A program made the translations under genes and the position numbers. Below are positions 18,845 to 27,657 of a DNA stretch of 64,000 nt, piece after piece. The DNA is from Rhizobium bangladeshense (GTDB lineage: Bacteria; Pseudomonadota; Alphaproteobacteria; Rhizobiales; Rhizobiaceae), in NCBI RefSeq assembly GCF_017357245.1, contig NZ_CP071612.1, forward strand, positions 3,475,001 through 3,539,000. Reading direction: 5' to 3'. Numbering within the stretch: position 1 is the stretch's first letter; each line of letters begins with the position of its first letter. A model generated the notes under the pieces. It saw only the letters and a list, made by a program, of their open reading frames with translations. It ran no database searches and had not been told where the DNA came from.

Positions 18845-21800
18845 GATTTGCGCACTTCTTCGTGGATCGGCCGATTTTCGCGGCCGTCATTTCGATCCTC
18901 TTCCTCGTCGTCGGCGGCATCGCCTATACGCAGTTGCCGGTCTCCCAATATCCGGAGATCGCGCCGCCCACGATCGTCGTGCGCACCTCCTATCCCGGCG
19001 CGGACCCGCAGACCATCGCCGACACCGTTTCGACGCCGCTGGAACAGCAGATCAACGGCGTCGAGGACATGCTCTACATGTCCTCCTATTCAAGCGCCGA
19101 CGGCGCCATGTCGCTGACGATCACCTTCAAGCTCGGCACTGATCTCGACAAGGTCCAGGTGCTGGTCCAGAACCGCGTGTCCATCGCGCTGCCCCGTCTT
19201 CCCGAGGAAGTCCAGCGGCTCGGCGTCACCACGGACAAGAGCTCGCCCGACCTGATGATGGTGGTGCACCTCCTGTCGCCGTCGCATCGTTACGACCAGC
19301 TTTACGTCTCGAACTATGCCCGCAACCGCATCCGCGACGTGCTCGTGCGTCTCGACGGCGTGGGCGACGTGCAGATCTTCGGCGAGCGCCAGTATTCGAT
19401 GCGAATCTGGCTGGATCCGGAAAAACTCTCTGCCTACGGCATGACGTCGGACGACGTGGTCTCCGCCTTGAGGGACCAGAACGTCCAGGTCTCCGGAGGC
19501 AAGATCGGCGCACCGCCGGTGACCGGCAGGAACGCTTTCGAATATACAGTGCGAACGGACGGGCGCTTCTCCGACGTGCGCGAATTCCGCTACGTCATCG
19601 TCAAATCGACGGGAGCCGGCCGGCTCGTGCAGTTGCAGGATGTCGCCCGCATCGAACTCGGCGCACAGGACTACGTCACCAACAGTTACCTCAACAACGA
19701 TCCCGCGGTTGCGCTTGGTATTTTCGCTCGGCCAGGCACCAACGCCCTCGACACAGCCCATCAAGTTCAGACGATCATGAAGGAGATCTCACAGAATTTC
19801 CCGCAGGGGCTGGAATATCGCATCGTCTACGACACAACCGAATTCATCTCGGCTTCGATCAACGAGGTGTATAAAACCATCGCCGAAGCGGCCATCCTGG
19901 TGGCGATCGTCGTTCTGGTCTTCCTGCAATCCTGGCGAACTGCGATCATACCGATCGTCGCCATCCCCGTCTCGCTGATCGGCACCTTCGCCGTCCTCCT
20001 GGCCTTCGGCTTTTCGCTCAACATGCTGACGCTCTTCGGCCTCGTGCTGGCGATCGGTATCGTCGTCGACGACGCGATCGTGGTGGTGGAAAACGTCGAG
20101 CGTAATCTGGCGCGCGGCATGACGCCGAAAGAGGCCTCCCACGTCACCATGGACGAAGTGGGAACCGCGGTCATCGCCATCTCCCTGGTGCTGATCGCGG
20201 TCTTCGTGCCGACGGCCTTTATTCCCGGCATTTCAGGCCAGTTCTATAGGCAGTTTGCTGTCACCATCGCCGTCACCACCGCGATTTCGGCGTTGAACTC
20301 ACTGACGCTTTCGCCCGCTCTCGCAGGCATATTGCTGAAACCCCACGACCACGAGAGAAAGCGCAGAAGCATCGCATCGCGCTTGGGAACCGGCCTTGCG
20401 AACGGTTTCAATCGCGGCTTCGACCGGATGAGCTCCGGCTATTCCTGGACGGTCCGGCACCTGGTCAGCAGCTGGGTGGGATTGACCTGCTCAATGGTCG
20501 CCTTCGCCGGACTTCTCGGCGCGACCTGGTATATGACCACGAAGGTCCCTTCTGGCTTCATTCCGACCATGGACCAGGGCTACGCGATCATCGTGGTGCA
20601 GCTTCCGGATGGCGCCTCACTTGCCCGTACGGATGCCGTCGTTAAACAGGTGGGCGATATCGCCCGAACCGTGCCCGGTGTCGGCAATGCCGTGCAATTT
20701 GCCGGTTTCAGCGGAGCAACATTTACCAACGCCTCGAATTCCGGCGTCGTTTTCGTTCCGTTCAAATCCTTCGCCGAGCGCGAGGAAGGCGGAGACAACG
20801 CCAACAAGATCATCGGCGAGCTCTTCGGCAAGCTGCAAAGCATCCAGGAAGCCTTCATCATCGCCATCCCGCCGCCGTCCGTGCGCGGCGTCGGCAACTC
20901 CGGCGGCTTCAAGATGCAGATTTCCGATCTTGAAAACCCGGATATGACGCGCGTGCTCGGCCTTGCCCGTCAGATGATGGGGGCGGCGGCAACGACCGAG
21001 GGACTGACCGGCGTCTTTACGACCTTCTCCGATGCCAGCCCCCAATATTTCCTGTCGATCGACCGTGACAAGGCGCGCTTCCTGAACGTGCCGATTCCCA
21101 ATATCTTCAACGCGCTGTCGATCAATCTCGGCGTCGCTTACGTCAACGACTTCAATGCCTTCGGCCGTGTCTACCAGGTTCGCGCCCAGGCCGACCGGCA
21201 ATATCGCATGGACAGGGAAGACATCCTCGCCCTGAAAGTGCGCTCGGCGACCGGCGCGCTGGTGCCGCTCGGAACCCTGATGGATATTCAGGATTCCAGC
21301 GGGCCGGCGCTCGTTCAGCGCTACAACATGTATGTCTCGGTGCCGCTGCAGGGCAATCCGACGCCCGGCACCTCGACGGGCGATGCCCTGAAGAAGATGG
21401 AGGAGCTGGCGGCCAAGATCCTGCCGCCGGGGACAACCTTCGAATGGACGGAGCTTGCCTATCAGGAAACCCATACTGGCAATACCGCCGTCTACATCTT
21501 CGCCCTGTCCGTCATTTTCGTCTTCCTGGCGCTGGCCGCCCAATATGAAAGCTGGGTTCTGCCGCTTGCCATCATTCTCATCGTTCCGCTTGCCGTGCTC
21601 GCAGCACTGATCGGGGTGTCGCTGAGAGGAATGGACAACAACGTCCTGACGCAGATCGGCCTGATCGTGCTGATCGGGCTGGCGGCCAAGAACGCCATTC
21701 TGATCGTCGAATTTGCAAGACAGGCGGAAGAGGAAGGCAAGTCGCCGGTGGAGGCGGCTATCGAGGCGAGTCATCTTCGACTGCGCCCGATCCTGATGAC

Positions 21801-22026
21801 GGCATTCGCCTTCATCTTCGGCGTCCTGCCGCTTGCAATCGCCACCGGTCCCGGCGCCGAAATGCGCCAGTCGCTCGGCACCGCCGTCTTCTCGGGCATG
21901 CTCGGCGTAACGCTCTTCGGCCTGTTCCTGACGCCAGTCTTCTACGTCGTGCTGCGCGGCCGGCGCCGCAGCCGCTCGGTTGAAAGGCCGGTCGAAGCCG
22001 TTCCGACCGAAAGGGAGACGGTCTGA
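18841..22026 (+). CDS. RND multidrug efflux permease (AcrB/MexF-like, HAE1)
   Basis: Second RND pump, 1061 aa. The N-terminus MRFAHFFVDRPIFAAVISI, the proton-relay motif GIVVDDAIVVVENVER (about residue 405) and AKNAILIVEFARQ in the second half are all intact. It should be driven by the proton gradient and assemble with the adaptor encoded directly upstream (4-bp overlap). It is a paralogue, not a copy, of the permease at 4488-7688; the two differ throughout. No outer-membrane factor follows. The gene is convergent with the phosphatase gene, 35 bp away. Confidence 0.93.
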   Translation: MRFAHFFVDRPIFAAVISILFLVVGGIAYTQLPVSQYPEIAPPTIVVRTSYPGADPQTIADTVSTPLEQQINGVEDMLYMSSYSSADGAMSLTITFKLGTDLDKVQVLVQNRVSIALPRLPEEVQRLGVTTDKSSPDLMMVVHLLSPSHRYDQLYVSNYARNRIRDVLVRLDGVGDVQIFGERQYSMRIWLDPEKLSAYGMTSDDVVSALRDQNVQVSGGKIGAPPVTGRNAFEYTVRTDGRFSDVREFRYVIVKSTGAGRLVQLQDVARIELGAQDYVTNSYLNNDPAVALGIFARPGTNALDTAHQVQTIMKEISQNFPQGLEYRIVYDTTEFISASINEVYKTIAEAAILVAIVVLVFLQSWRTAIIPIVAIPVSLIGTFAVLLAFGFSLNMLTLFGLVLAIGIVVDDAIVVVENVERNLARGMTPKEASHVTMDEVGTAVIAISLVLIAVFVPTAFIPGISGQFYRQFAVTIAVTTAISALNSLTLSPALAGILLKPHDHERKRRSIASRLGTGLANGFNRGFDRMSSGYSWTVRHLVSSWVGLTCSMVAFAGLLGATWYMTTKVPSGFIPTMDQGYAIIVVQLPDGASLARTDAVVKQVGDIARTVPGVGNAVQFAGFSGATFTNASNSGVVFVPFKSFAEREEGGDNANKIIGELFGKLQSIQEAFIIAIPPPSVRGVGNSGGFKMQISDLENPDMTRVLGLARQMMGAAATTEGLTGVFTTFSDASPQYFLSIDRDKARFLNVPIPNIFNALSINLGVAYVNDFNAFGRVYQVRAQADRQYRMDREDILALKVRSATGALVPLGTLMDIQDSSGPALVQRYNMYVSVPLQGNPTPGTSTGDALKKMEELAAKILPPGTTFEWTELAYQETHTGNTAVYIFALSVIFVFLALAAQYESWVLPLAIILIVPLAVLAALIGVSLRGMDNNVLTQIGLIVLIGLAAKNAILIVEFARQAEEEGKSPVEAAIEASHLRLRPILMTAFAFIFGVLPLAIATGPGAEMRQSLGTAVFSGMLGVTLFGLFLTPVFYVVLRGRRRSRSVERPVEAVPTERETV

Positions 22027-22061
22027 TCGCCGTGGTGGCACAGCCTCCCGGCGGGATGATG

Positions 22062-22799
22062 TCAGGTGGAAAACAGATGCACCCGGCCCTGCCAAAACCG
22101 GGCGACAGTCAGTCTGCCGCTGCGAAAGGCGCGCGTATCGAGGTTGAGTCGCCTCGGGCGAATGTCGGGCTCGTCGCTGGGCGTATGGCCATGTACGACG
22201 AGTTTTGGCAAAGGGACTCTGCTTTCGAGAAAGCGATGCCGGATGAGGACCAGGTCCTCCTCCGTCTGCGCGGAGAGCGGCAGCATCGGATCGATGCCCG
22301 CATGCACGAACACCACGCTCGGCGTGTCCAGCATGATGGGCAGCGTTCGCATGAAATCGATATGCGTATGCGGCAGCGACTGCCGCAGGAAGGCGTCGAG
22401 CTGCACGCCGGAGGGGAAGACCAGCGGCAGATGCTCCGGATCAAGCCCGTAGGATTTAAGCAATTCCGCCGACCCCATCCGCATCCAGTCGTCATAAGAA
22501 AGCCAGCCGTCGATATAATCGAGCATGGCGATCTCGTGATTTCCGGCAAGGCAGATACGATCGAAACCATCAGGCGGCGGCTCCATGAGATGATCGATGA
22601 CCTGCGCCGATTCCGGGCCGCGGTCGACATAGTCACCGAGTGTCACGATCAGCTTTTGTCCGGGCAGCCGCGCGCCATCGCGCAGGATCGCCTCCTCCGC
22701 TTTCAAGAGCAGGTCGTAGCGGCCGTGAATGTCGCCGATTGCATAGGTTGGAATATCGGCAATATCCAGCGTCAGACGCGGTCTCGGCTGGCGCCCCAT
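22062..22799 (-). CDS. PPP-type metallophosphoesterase (serine/threonine phosphatase-like)
   Basis: A 245-aa calcineurin-like phosphoesterase with every PPP metal/catalytic motif: GDIHG, GDYVDRG, GNHE, then FVHAGI and VHGHT. Members hydrolyse phosphoproteins or, in the related ApaH group, diadenosine tetraphosphate; the target here is unknown. Start 22799 is chosen because GAGG lies 8 bases upstream and the domain begins 18 residues later. ATG 22841 or TTG 22853 would add a short tail. It has no co-directional neighbour and is divergent from the SfnB-like gene. Confidence 0.85.
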   Translation of the reverse strand: MGRQPRPRLTLDIADIPTYAIGDIHGRYDLLLKAEEAILRDGARLPGQKLIVTLGDYVDRGPESAQVIDHLMEPPPDGFDRICLAGNHEIAMLDYIDGWLSYDDWMRMGSAELLKSYGLDPEHLPLVFPSGVQLDAFLRQSLPHTHIDFMRTLPIMLDTPSVVFVHAGIDPMLPLSAQTEEDLVLIRHRFLESRVPLPKLVVHGHTPSDEPDIRPRRLNLDTRAFRSGRLTVARFWQGRVHLFST

Positions 22800-23001
22800 T
22801 TTCCAAACCTCGCTATGGCGCGCTTGGTGCGTCGCCATCATTTTCTCAATCAAGAAAGCCCCGGTTAACCATAAGTAGCGTGGAGGGCGAGGCGATCAAG
22901 TTGGTGAGAAAATTCGAAGCATCGGGTTTTTCTGGAAAAACGGTTCTTATCATTAGCAGCAAAATCCTTCACTCCTGTCACGGTCGAGGAAAGAGTGAGC
23001 G

Positions 23002-24153
23002 ATGGGAACGGTATCGCAGTTTCAAGACCGCCTGAGGCCGCCAGCACGCCGCATCGAAACCGAGGAGGAGGCGGTATCCACAGCTCGCAACCTCGCGGAC
23101 ACGTTCCGTCACCATGCAAGTGAGCGTGACATCAACCGCATCCTGCCTTTTGCCGAGCTCGACGCGCTGTCGGTGTCGGGACTGACGGCAATCTCTGTCC
23201 CGCCCGAGCATGAGGGGCTCGACGTACCGAATGCCCTGCTCGCCGAAATCGTTGCGATCGTTGCCGAGGCCGACGCCTCGATCGGCGAGGCCCTGGAAAA
23301 TCACTTTTCCGTACTGGAGACGCTCCGTACCCAGGCGGCCGAGGATCTGAAGGCATCGCTGTTTGCGCATGTTCTGCTCGGCGACCGCTTCGCCGGTGCA
23401 ACGGTCGCCGACGGCACCGAGCTGTCGGCCGAAGGACCGGGCTACCGCCTGAGCGGACGGATGCGGCAGGCGCCCGGTATTCTCTATGCCGATTGGATTG
23501 CCGCTGCCGTCACACTTCCGCCCAGCCGCCCGGTGACGCTCTACCTCAGCCGGAATGGCGAAGACGTTCAAGTGATCGATGATTGGGATGGTTTCGGCCA
23601 GCGCACCAATGGATCGGCAACGACGATCGCCGGCGCAATTCATGTCAATGTTGACGCGATTGCGCCGGCCCCTTCGTCCGGATATCCGACCGGCATTTCG
23701 CTCGGCCTGTTGCTCAAGGCGGGCGTAAGCCTCGGCATCGCGCGCGCGGCATGGGCCGACCTGAAGACAACGATTGACGAGCGCACCGTCAACGCCTCCC
23801 GGCTCGGCGAACACGCCGTCGGCATCGAAATTGCGGCGGCAGCTCTGGAGCGGGCGGGCCGCAAACTCGACATTGCCCAGGTCAATCCTGTCGAGGCTGC
23901 GATGGCGGATGCCTATTTTTCCGCCTCGGCCGCCGCGATCACTGCCGGAGAAACGGCACTCAGCGCCGCAAACGCGCTGTTCGAGCTCGCGGGCGAAGCG
24001 TCAACCGGCATCGGCCTCAATCTCGACCGACATTGGCGCAACGCCCGCATCCACGCGCTGTCGCTGCCGCGGGATGGATTGCTGCACCGCGCCGGCGACT
24101 ATATGTCGAAACAAAGCCTGCATGATCTCGGCACGGCGCCCTATAGCCCGTGA
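23002..24153 (+). CDS. acyl-CoA dehydrogenase-like flavoprotein (SfnB/DszC group)
   Basis: A 383-aa flavoprotein of the acyl-CoA dehydrogenase fold, closest in pattern to the SfnB/DszC group of sulfur-compound monooxygenase-like enzymes. The helical N-terminal domain is about 20-125, the beta domain about 130-230 and the C-terminal helical domain about 240-370. The group signature GLNLDRHWRNARIH lies near residue 343. The usual following phrase that begins LHDP is replaced by LSLPRDG. Substrate is unknown; a role in organosulfur or related oxidation is inference. The ATG follows GAGGAAAG. Convergent neighbour: the Rrf2 gene, 13 bp away. Confidence 0.78.
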   Translation: MGTVSQFQDRLRPPARRIETEEEAVSTARNLADTFRHHASERDINRILPFAELDALSVSGLTAISVPPEHEGLDVPNALLAEIVAIVAEADASIGEALENHFSVLETLRTQAAEDLKASLFAHVLLGDRFAGATVADGTELSAEGPGYRLSGRMRQAPGILYADWIAAAVTLPPSRPVTLYLSRNGEDVQVIDDWDGFGQRTNGSATTIAGAIHVNVDAIAPAPSSGYPTGISLGLLLKAGVSLGIARAAWADLKTTIDERTVNASRLGEHAVGIEIAAAALERAGRKLDIAQVNPVEAAMADAYFSASAAAITAGETALSAANALFELAGEASTGIGLNLDRHWRNARIHALSLPRDGLLHRAGDYMSKQSLHDLGTAPYSP

Positions 24154-24166
24154 AAACGAATCGGTC

Positions 24167-24631
24167 TCAGCTGGCGGCGGAGATCGGCAATTCGTCCCCG
24201 GCATCTTCAATGCGGCCGCCGGCTGCGACGAACTGGTCGAGGGTCATATTATCCAGAATGGCGGCGATCGCGTCCCGGACATCGGTCATCGAACGCCGCA
24301 CCTGACAGGTTTCCGGATCGGCGCAGTCGTCGCAGGCCTCGTAAGCCGTGCGGCTGGCGCAGCGAATCGGTGCCAGCGGACCGTCGAGCGTGCGGATGAC
24401 ATGGCCGATGCGGATCTCGGAAGCCGGCCGCGAGAGAGAATATCCGCCGCCGGGCCCCTTCTTTGAACGCAGGATACCGACATTGCGCAGTTCGAGCAGG
24501 ATCGTGTCGAGAAACTTCTTCGGAATATTGTTGCGCGCCGCGACGTCATTGATGAAGGCGGTCTCGCCCGGCGCCAGTCGCGCCAGATCGACCAGTGCCT
24601 TCAGGCCGTATTTTCCCTTCTTCGTCAGCAT
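24167..24631 (-). CDS. Rrf2-family regulator with four C-terminal cysteines
   Basis: Rrf2-type transcription factor of 154 aa. The winged helix (about 1-80) contains KKFLDTILLELRNVGILRSKKG and GGYSLSRPA. A cysteine group follows: C91, C100, C103 and C109. C91 and C109 bracket the region that binds an iron-sulfur cluster in IscR, NsrR and RirA, but the spacing here (C-x8-C-x2-C-x5-C) has one more cysteine than those families. Start 24631 gives the canonical MLTKKGKYGLKAL opening; the longer frame to 24709 adds an unrelated AT-rich stretch. It may sense iron, sulfur or redox and control the neighbouring oxidoreductases. Confidence 0.88.
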   Translation of the reverse strand: MLTKKGKYGLKALVDLARLAPGETAFINDVAARNNIPKKFLDTILLELRNVGILRSKKGPGGGYSLSRPASEIRIGHVIRTLDGPLAPIRCASRTAYEACDDCADPETCQVRRSMTDVRDAIAAILDNMTLDQFVAAGGRIEDAGDELPISAAS

Positions 24632-24712
24632 CGTCGTCGCCTTTTGGAACCCGTAATATTTGCCCCTCAATAGCAGGCAAATAACGTCGAAAGCGTGAAG
24701 ATACAACAAAAT

Positions 24713-24729
24713 AGCTAATATTTATAGCT
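24713..24729. promoter_or_regulatory. candidate Rrf2 operator
   Basis: AGCTA (24713-24717) and TAGCT (24725-24729) are inverted around an AT-only 7-base spacer, about 85-100 bp upstream of the Rrf2 start and just after the stop of the SDR gene. AT-rich dyads of this kind are typical for Rrf2 proteins. Arms are only 5 bp, so support is modest. Confidence 0.35.
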
Positions 24730-24794
24730 TGTATCGGCAACGTCCACAGCAGCGGCGGACCAGCTTGCTGCACTGCTCTTTGCGACAGCTTCGA

Positions 24795-25583
24795 TCAAAT
24801 CGTCTTCAGCATGCCGCCATCGACGAAATAAGTCGATCCGATGCAGTAGCTCGCCCGCTCCGAACTCAGAAAGACGAAGACATTGGCCAGTTCCTCCGGC
24901 GTGCCGAAGCGTTTGGAGGCCGCATGCTCATTGGCAACGCTCTGCAGGTATCCTTCCCAGTTTCCGCCGCTTTCGGCCGTCAGCTGCTTGGCGGTCTTGA
25001 TCCAGTCGGGCGTCAGGATCAGGCCGGCATTGATGCAGTTGACGCGGATATTGTCCTGGATGAGTTCGGTCGAGAGCGTCTTTGAAAACATCATCAGCGC
25101 CGATTTGCTCACATTATAGATCGGCTCGTACCAGAGTGGCTGGACGGCGCAGATCGAGGCATTGTGCAAGATCACACCGCCGCCACGTTTCTTCATCTGC
25201 GGTGCGATGCCGCGCGCAAGCCTGACGGCGGCCATTACATGCAGGTCCCAATAGGCTTGCCATTTCTCGTCCGGCGCCTCCATGACGGTCTCGTTCGATC
25301 CGGTTCCGGCATTGTTGATGAGGATATCGGCGCCACCCTTTTCGGCAGCCGCCGCTATGATCGCCTCCGTTCCCGCAGCCGTAGCAACGTCGGCGGCGAC
25401 GGCGGTGGCGCTGACGCCGAATTTCTCCGCAATGCGACCGGCCTCGGCCTCGAGCCGATCGCCGCCGCGCGCCGCCAGCACGAGGTCCACGCCCTCAGCC
25501 GCCAGCCCTTCGGCGATCGCCAGTCCGATGCCGACCGACGCACCCGTTATGACGGCGATCTTACCCCTCAATCCCAGATCCAT
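24795..25583 (-). CDS. SDR-family NAD(P)-dependent oxidoreductase
   Basis: Classical short-chain dehydrogenase of 262 aa. The cofactor motif is TGASVGIG (residues 14-21), followed by NNAG near 91. The catalytic Ser lies in LHNASICAV and the catalytic Tyr/Lys pair in YNVSK (about residues 156-160). An extended LTPDWIKTAKQL lid region precedes the C-terminus. The substrate is a sugar, alcohol or keto-ester that cannot be fixed from sequence. The start has GGAGGAAG upstream. It lies upstream of the Rrf2 gene on the same strand (about 160 bp gap) and is divergent from the TIM-barrel gene. Confidence 0.88.
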   Translation of the reverse strand: MDLGLRGKIAVITGASVGIGLAIAEGLAAEGVDLVLAARGGDRLEAEAGRIAEKFGVSATAVAADVATAAGTEAIIAAAAEKGGADILINNAGTGSNETVMEAPDEKWQAYWDLHVMAAVRLARGIAPQMKKRGGGVILHNASICAVQPLWYEPIYNVSKSALMMFSKTLSTELIQDNIRVNCINAGLILTPDWIKTAKQLTAESGGNWEGYLQSVANEHAASKRFGTPEELANVFVFLSSERASYCIGSTYFVDGGMLKTI

Positions 25584-25722
25584 GTCTTCCTCCAGAAGCG
25601 CCGGCCACCCCGGCAGAAGGTGACGAGTGTTCCGTCAATGAATCCCGTCGTCAAGCACCCAAACGCCTCTTGCCGCAGACTCCGTTCTGTCGCAGCCTGA
25701 GCCCGTACCGGAGGAGTTTTTC

Positions 25723-26493
25723 ATGCGACTTTATTCAGCCTGCATAGAGTGGCTGTTTGCCGAAGAGGTCGACAGCTTTGCCGACCGGATCCGCCGCGCC
25801 CATGCTGGCGGCCTGACGGCAGTCGAATTCTGGCGCTGGACCGACAAGGATCTGGATGCCATCGCGGCGGCGCTGAAGGAAACCGGCCTCGCCGTCACCA
25901 GCCTCGTCGCCGAACCGATGATCGCGCTGACCGACGCTGCCAACCGGCAGGCCTGGCTGGTGGGCCTTACCGAGTCCGTCACTGTTGCCAAGCGCCTCGG
26001 CGCGCCCGTGTTGATCGCCCAGGCCGGCGACGATCTTCCCGGCCGCAGCCGTGAAGAACAGCGCCGGGCGCTCACCGAAACGCTGAAATCAGGCGCCGAT
26101 ATCCTCAAAGGCAGTGGCGTGCGCCTCGGCGTCGAACCGCTCAACATCCGCATCGACCATGTCGGCTATTTCCTCGACTCGACCCGCGAAGTCCTCGACA
26201 TCGTCGATGACGTCGCCCGCCCCGAGATCGGCATCGTCTACGACCTCTACCATTCCGCCGTGATGGATGAACGCACCGAAGAGGTGCTGGACGGCCGTCT
26301 GGATCGGGTTTTCCATGTTCATGTCGCCGATCATCCCGGTCGCAACGAACCGGGCTCCGGCAGCATCGACCTTGCCCGCCGCCTCGACTGGATCTTCGCC
26401 AACGGCTATGCCGGCGCCGTCGGCCTGGAATACCGGCCGACCAGATCCGGCGCAGACGCGGTCAGGGCCGCCATTGCTTCACTTGGCGCCTAG
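25723..26493 (+). CDS. hydroxypyruvate isomerase-like TIM-barrel protein
   Basis: A 256-aa AP-endonuclease-2/xylose-isomerase-like TIM barrel of the Hyi group. Metal-binding positions are visible in VEPLN (Glu), YDLYH (Asp/His), FHVHVADHPGR (His/Asp) and GLEYRP (Glu). Such enzymes isomerise or epimerise small hydroxy-keto acids or sugars. The start follows GGAGTTTTTC. It overlaps the stop of the convergent AhpD-like gene by 4 bases. Together with the SDR, AhpD-like and cupin genes it may be part of a small catabolic set, but the pathway is not evident. Confidence 0.8.
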   Translation: MRLYSACIEWLFAEEVDSFADRIRRAHAGGLTAVEFWRWTDKDLDAIAAALKETGLAVTSLVAEPMIALTDAANRQAWLVGLTESVTVAKRLGAPVLIAQAGDDLPGRSREEQRRALTETLKSGADILKGSGVRLGVEPLNIRIDHVGYFLDSTREVLDIVDDVARPEIGIVYDLYHSAVMDERTEEVLDGRLDRVFHVHVADHPGRNEPGSGSIDLARRLDWIFANGYAGAVGLEYRPTRSGADAVRAAIASLGA

Positions 26494-27023
26494 GCTGAGC
26501 CGGCTTCCGCGAAGGCTTCGAGCTCAGGGTCGAGCTCGACCTCGACCACATTGTTGAACACGGCCGTCGCCAGCATGATGCCGGCAAAGGCGATGAGGTC
26601 GACGAGTACCTTGGTCTCGTAGCGGTCCTTCAGCCTTGCCCAGAGCTCGACCGGAACGGCGTTGGAATCGGTGACAACAGCCCTGCCGAAGGCGTCGAGC
26701 AGTGCCTCCGCTTCGGAAAGCTGCAATGCGTCGGGATCGAAGCCCTTGTTGATCAAGGCTCGGCGAAAGAAGGTGATGGCGATCTTCGATTTCGCGGCCT
26801 TCGAGATCGCATGCGAGAAGATCCAGATCTCGCGGTCGCCGATGACAGGATCGAGCTCGGACCGCAGCGTGAACCATTCGGCATAGATGCGATGAGCGAC
26901 CGGCGAATGTAACAGCGTCCGCTTCATGTTGGTCATGCGCCCGCGCAGCCTGACCTCCTCGTCATGCGCCGCACGAACCTCTGGTGAAGCACTGTCGTAA
27001 TCGATCTGTGGCAGGTGGCTCAT
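26490..27023 (-). CDS. AhpD/carboxymuconolactone-decarboxylase-like protein
   Basis: A 177-aa all-helical protein of the AhpD/CMD-like fold. The opening (MSHLPQIDYDSASPEVRAAHDE) and the core (TLLHSPVAHRIYAEWFTLRSELD followed by REIWIFSHAISKAAKS) fit the superfamily. However, the CxxC redox pair of AhpD is absent, and no cysteine is present at the usual position. It is therefore not expected to be a peroxidase reductant and may be a decarboxylase-like or binding protein. It is divergent from the cupin gene, with 89 bp between starts. Confidence 0.72.
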   Translation of the reverse strand: MSHLPQIDYDSASPEVRAAHDEEVRLRGRMTNMKRTLLHSPVAHRIYAEWFTLRSELDPVIGDREIWIFSHAISKAAKSKIAITFFRRALINKGFDPDALQLSEAEALLDAFGRAVVTDSNAVPVELWARLKDRYETKVLVDLIAFAGIMLATAVFNNVVEVELDPELEAFAEAGSA

Positions 27024-27112
27024 CAGGCGCGCCCTTTCTGATGCACGAAGTAAATCTGCTTGGCCGTCGCCGAACTCCCGCCTAGATTGGTCCGATCGAG
27101 CGGAGGCTGGGC

Positions 27113-27586
27113 ATGAGCGACGACCACGAGCATTCTCACATCGACTGGCGCGAACATGGCGTCAAGGTCATTCCCGGCAATTCGCTCGACCCGAACACGG
27201 CGCAGACGCCGGGCATGAGCCGCGCGACTGCGATCAACAATGCGCGGGCCGGGGCCGAGAAGATCTGGGCCGGGACGGTGACGATCCATGCCAATGCCAA
27301 GACCGGCGCCCATCACCACGGCGATCTCGAAAGCATTATCTACGTGGTCAAGGGCAAGGCCCGCATGCGCTGGGGCGATCATCTGGAATATACCGCCGAG
27401 GCCGGCCCGGGCGACTTCATCTACATCCCGCCCTATGTGCCGCATCAGGAGATCAACGCCAGCCGTGACGAGACGCTGGAATGCGTGCTCGTCCGCTCGG
27501 GTCAGGAGCCCGTCGTTGTCAATCTCAACATTGAGCCGGTCGAGAAGCCGGAAGACGTTCCCTGGATCGATCCAATCCACCGCTGA
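27113..27586 (+). CDS. cupin-domain protein
   Basis: A single-domain cupin of 157 aa. Metal ligands of motif 1 are in HHHGDLESIIYVVKGKARMRWG (first four histidines/Glu, about residues 61-67). Motif 2 is in PGDFIYIPPYVPHQEIN (His near 111). Such proteins are dioxygenases, isomerases or sugar/ligand sensors; nothing here selects among them. The ATG follows GGAGG. It ends 71 bp before the stop of the convergent ABC ATPase gene. Confidence 0.82.
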   Translation: MSDDHEHSHIDWREHGVKVIPGNSLDPNTAQTPGMSRATAINNARAGAEKIWAGTVTIHANAKTGAHHHGDLESIIYVVKGKARMRWGDHLEYTAEAGPGDFIYIPPYVPHQEINASRDETLECVLVRSGQEPVVVNLNIEPVEKPEDVPWIDPIHR

Positions 27587-27657
27587 GGGCTGTCTCCCGC
27601 CGCCAGCAACGCCTTGGTGAGAGGCGCGCCGCAAGGGGCGCAGCCCGCGACGGGCCT

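Noticed and set aside
18841..22026. Possible gene duplication of the RND permease at 4488-7688
   Set aside because: Both are RND pumps but differ along the whole length; they are distant paralogues, not a recent duplication.
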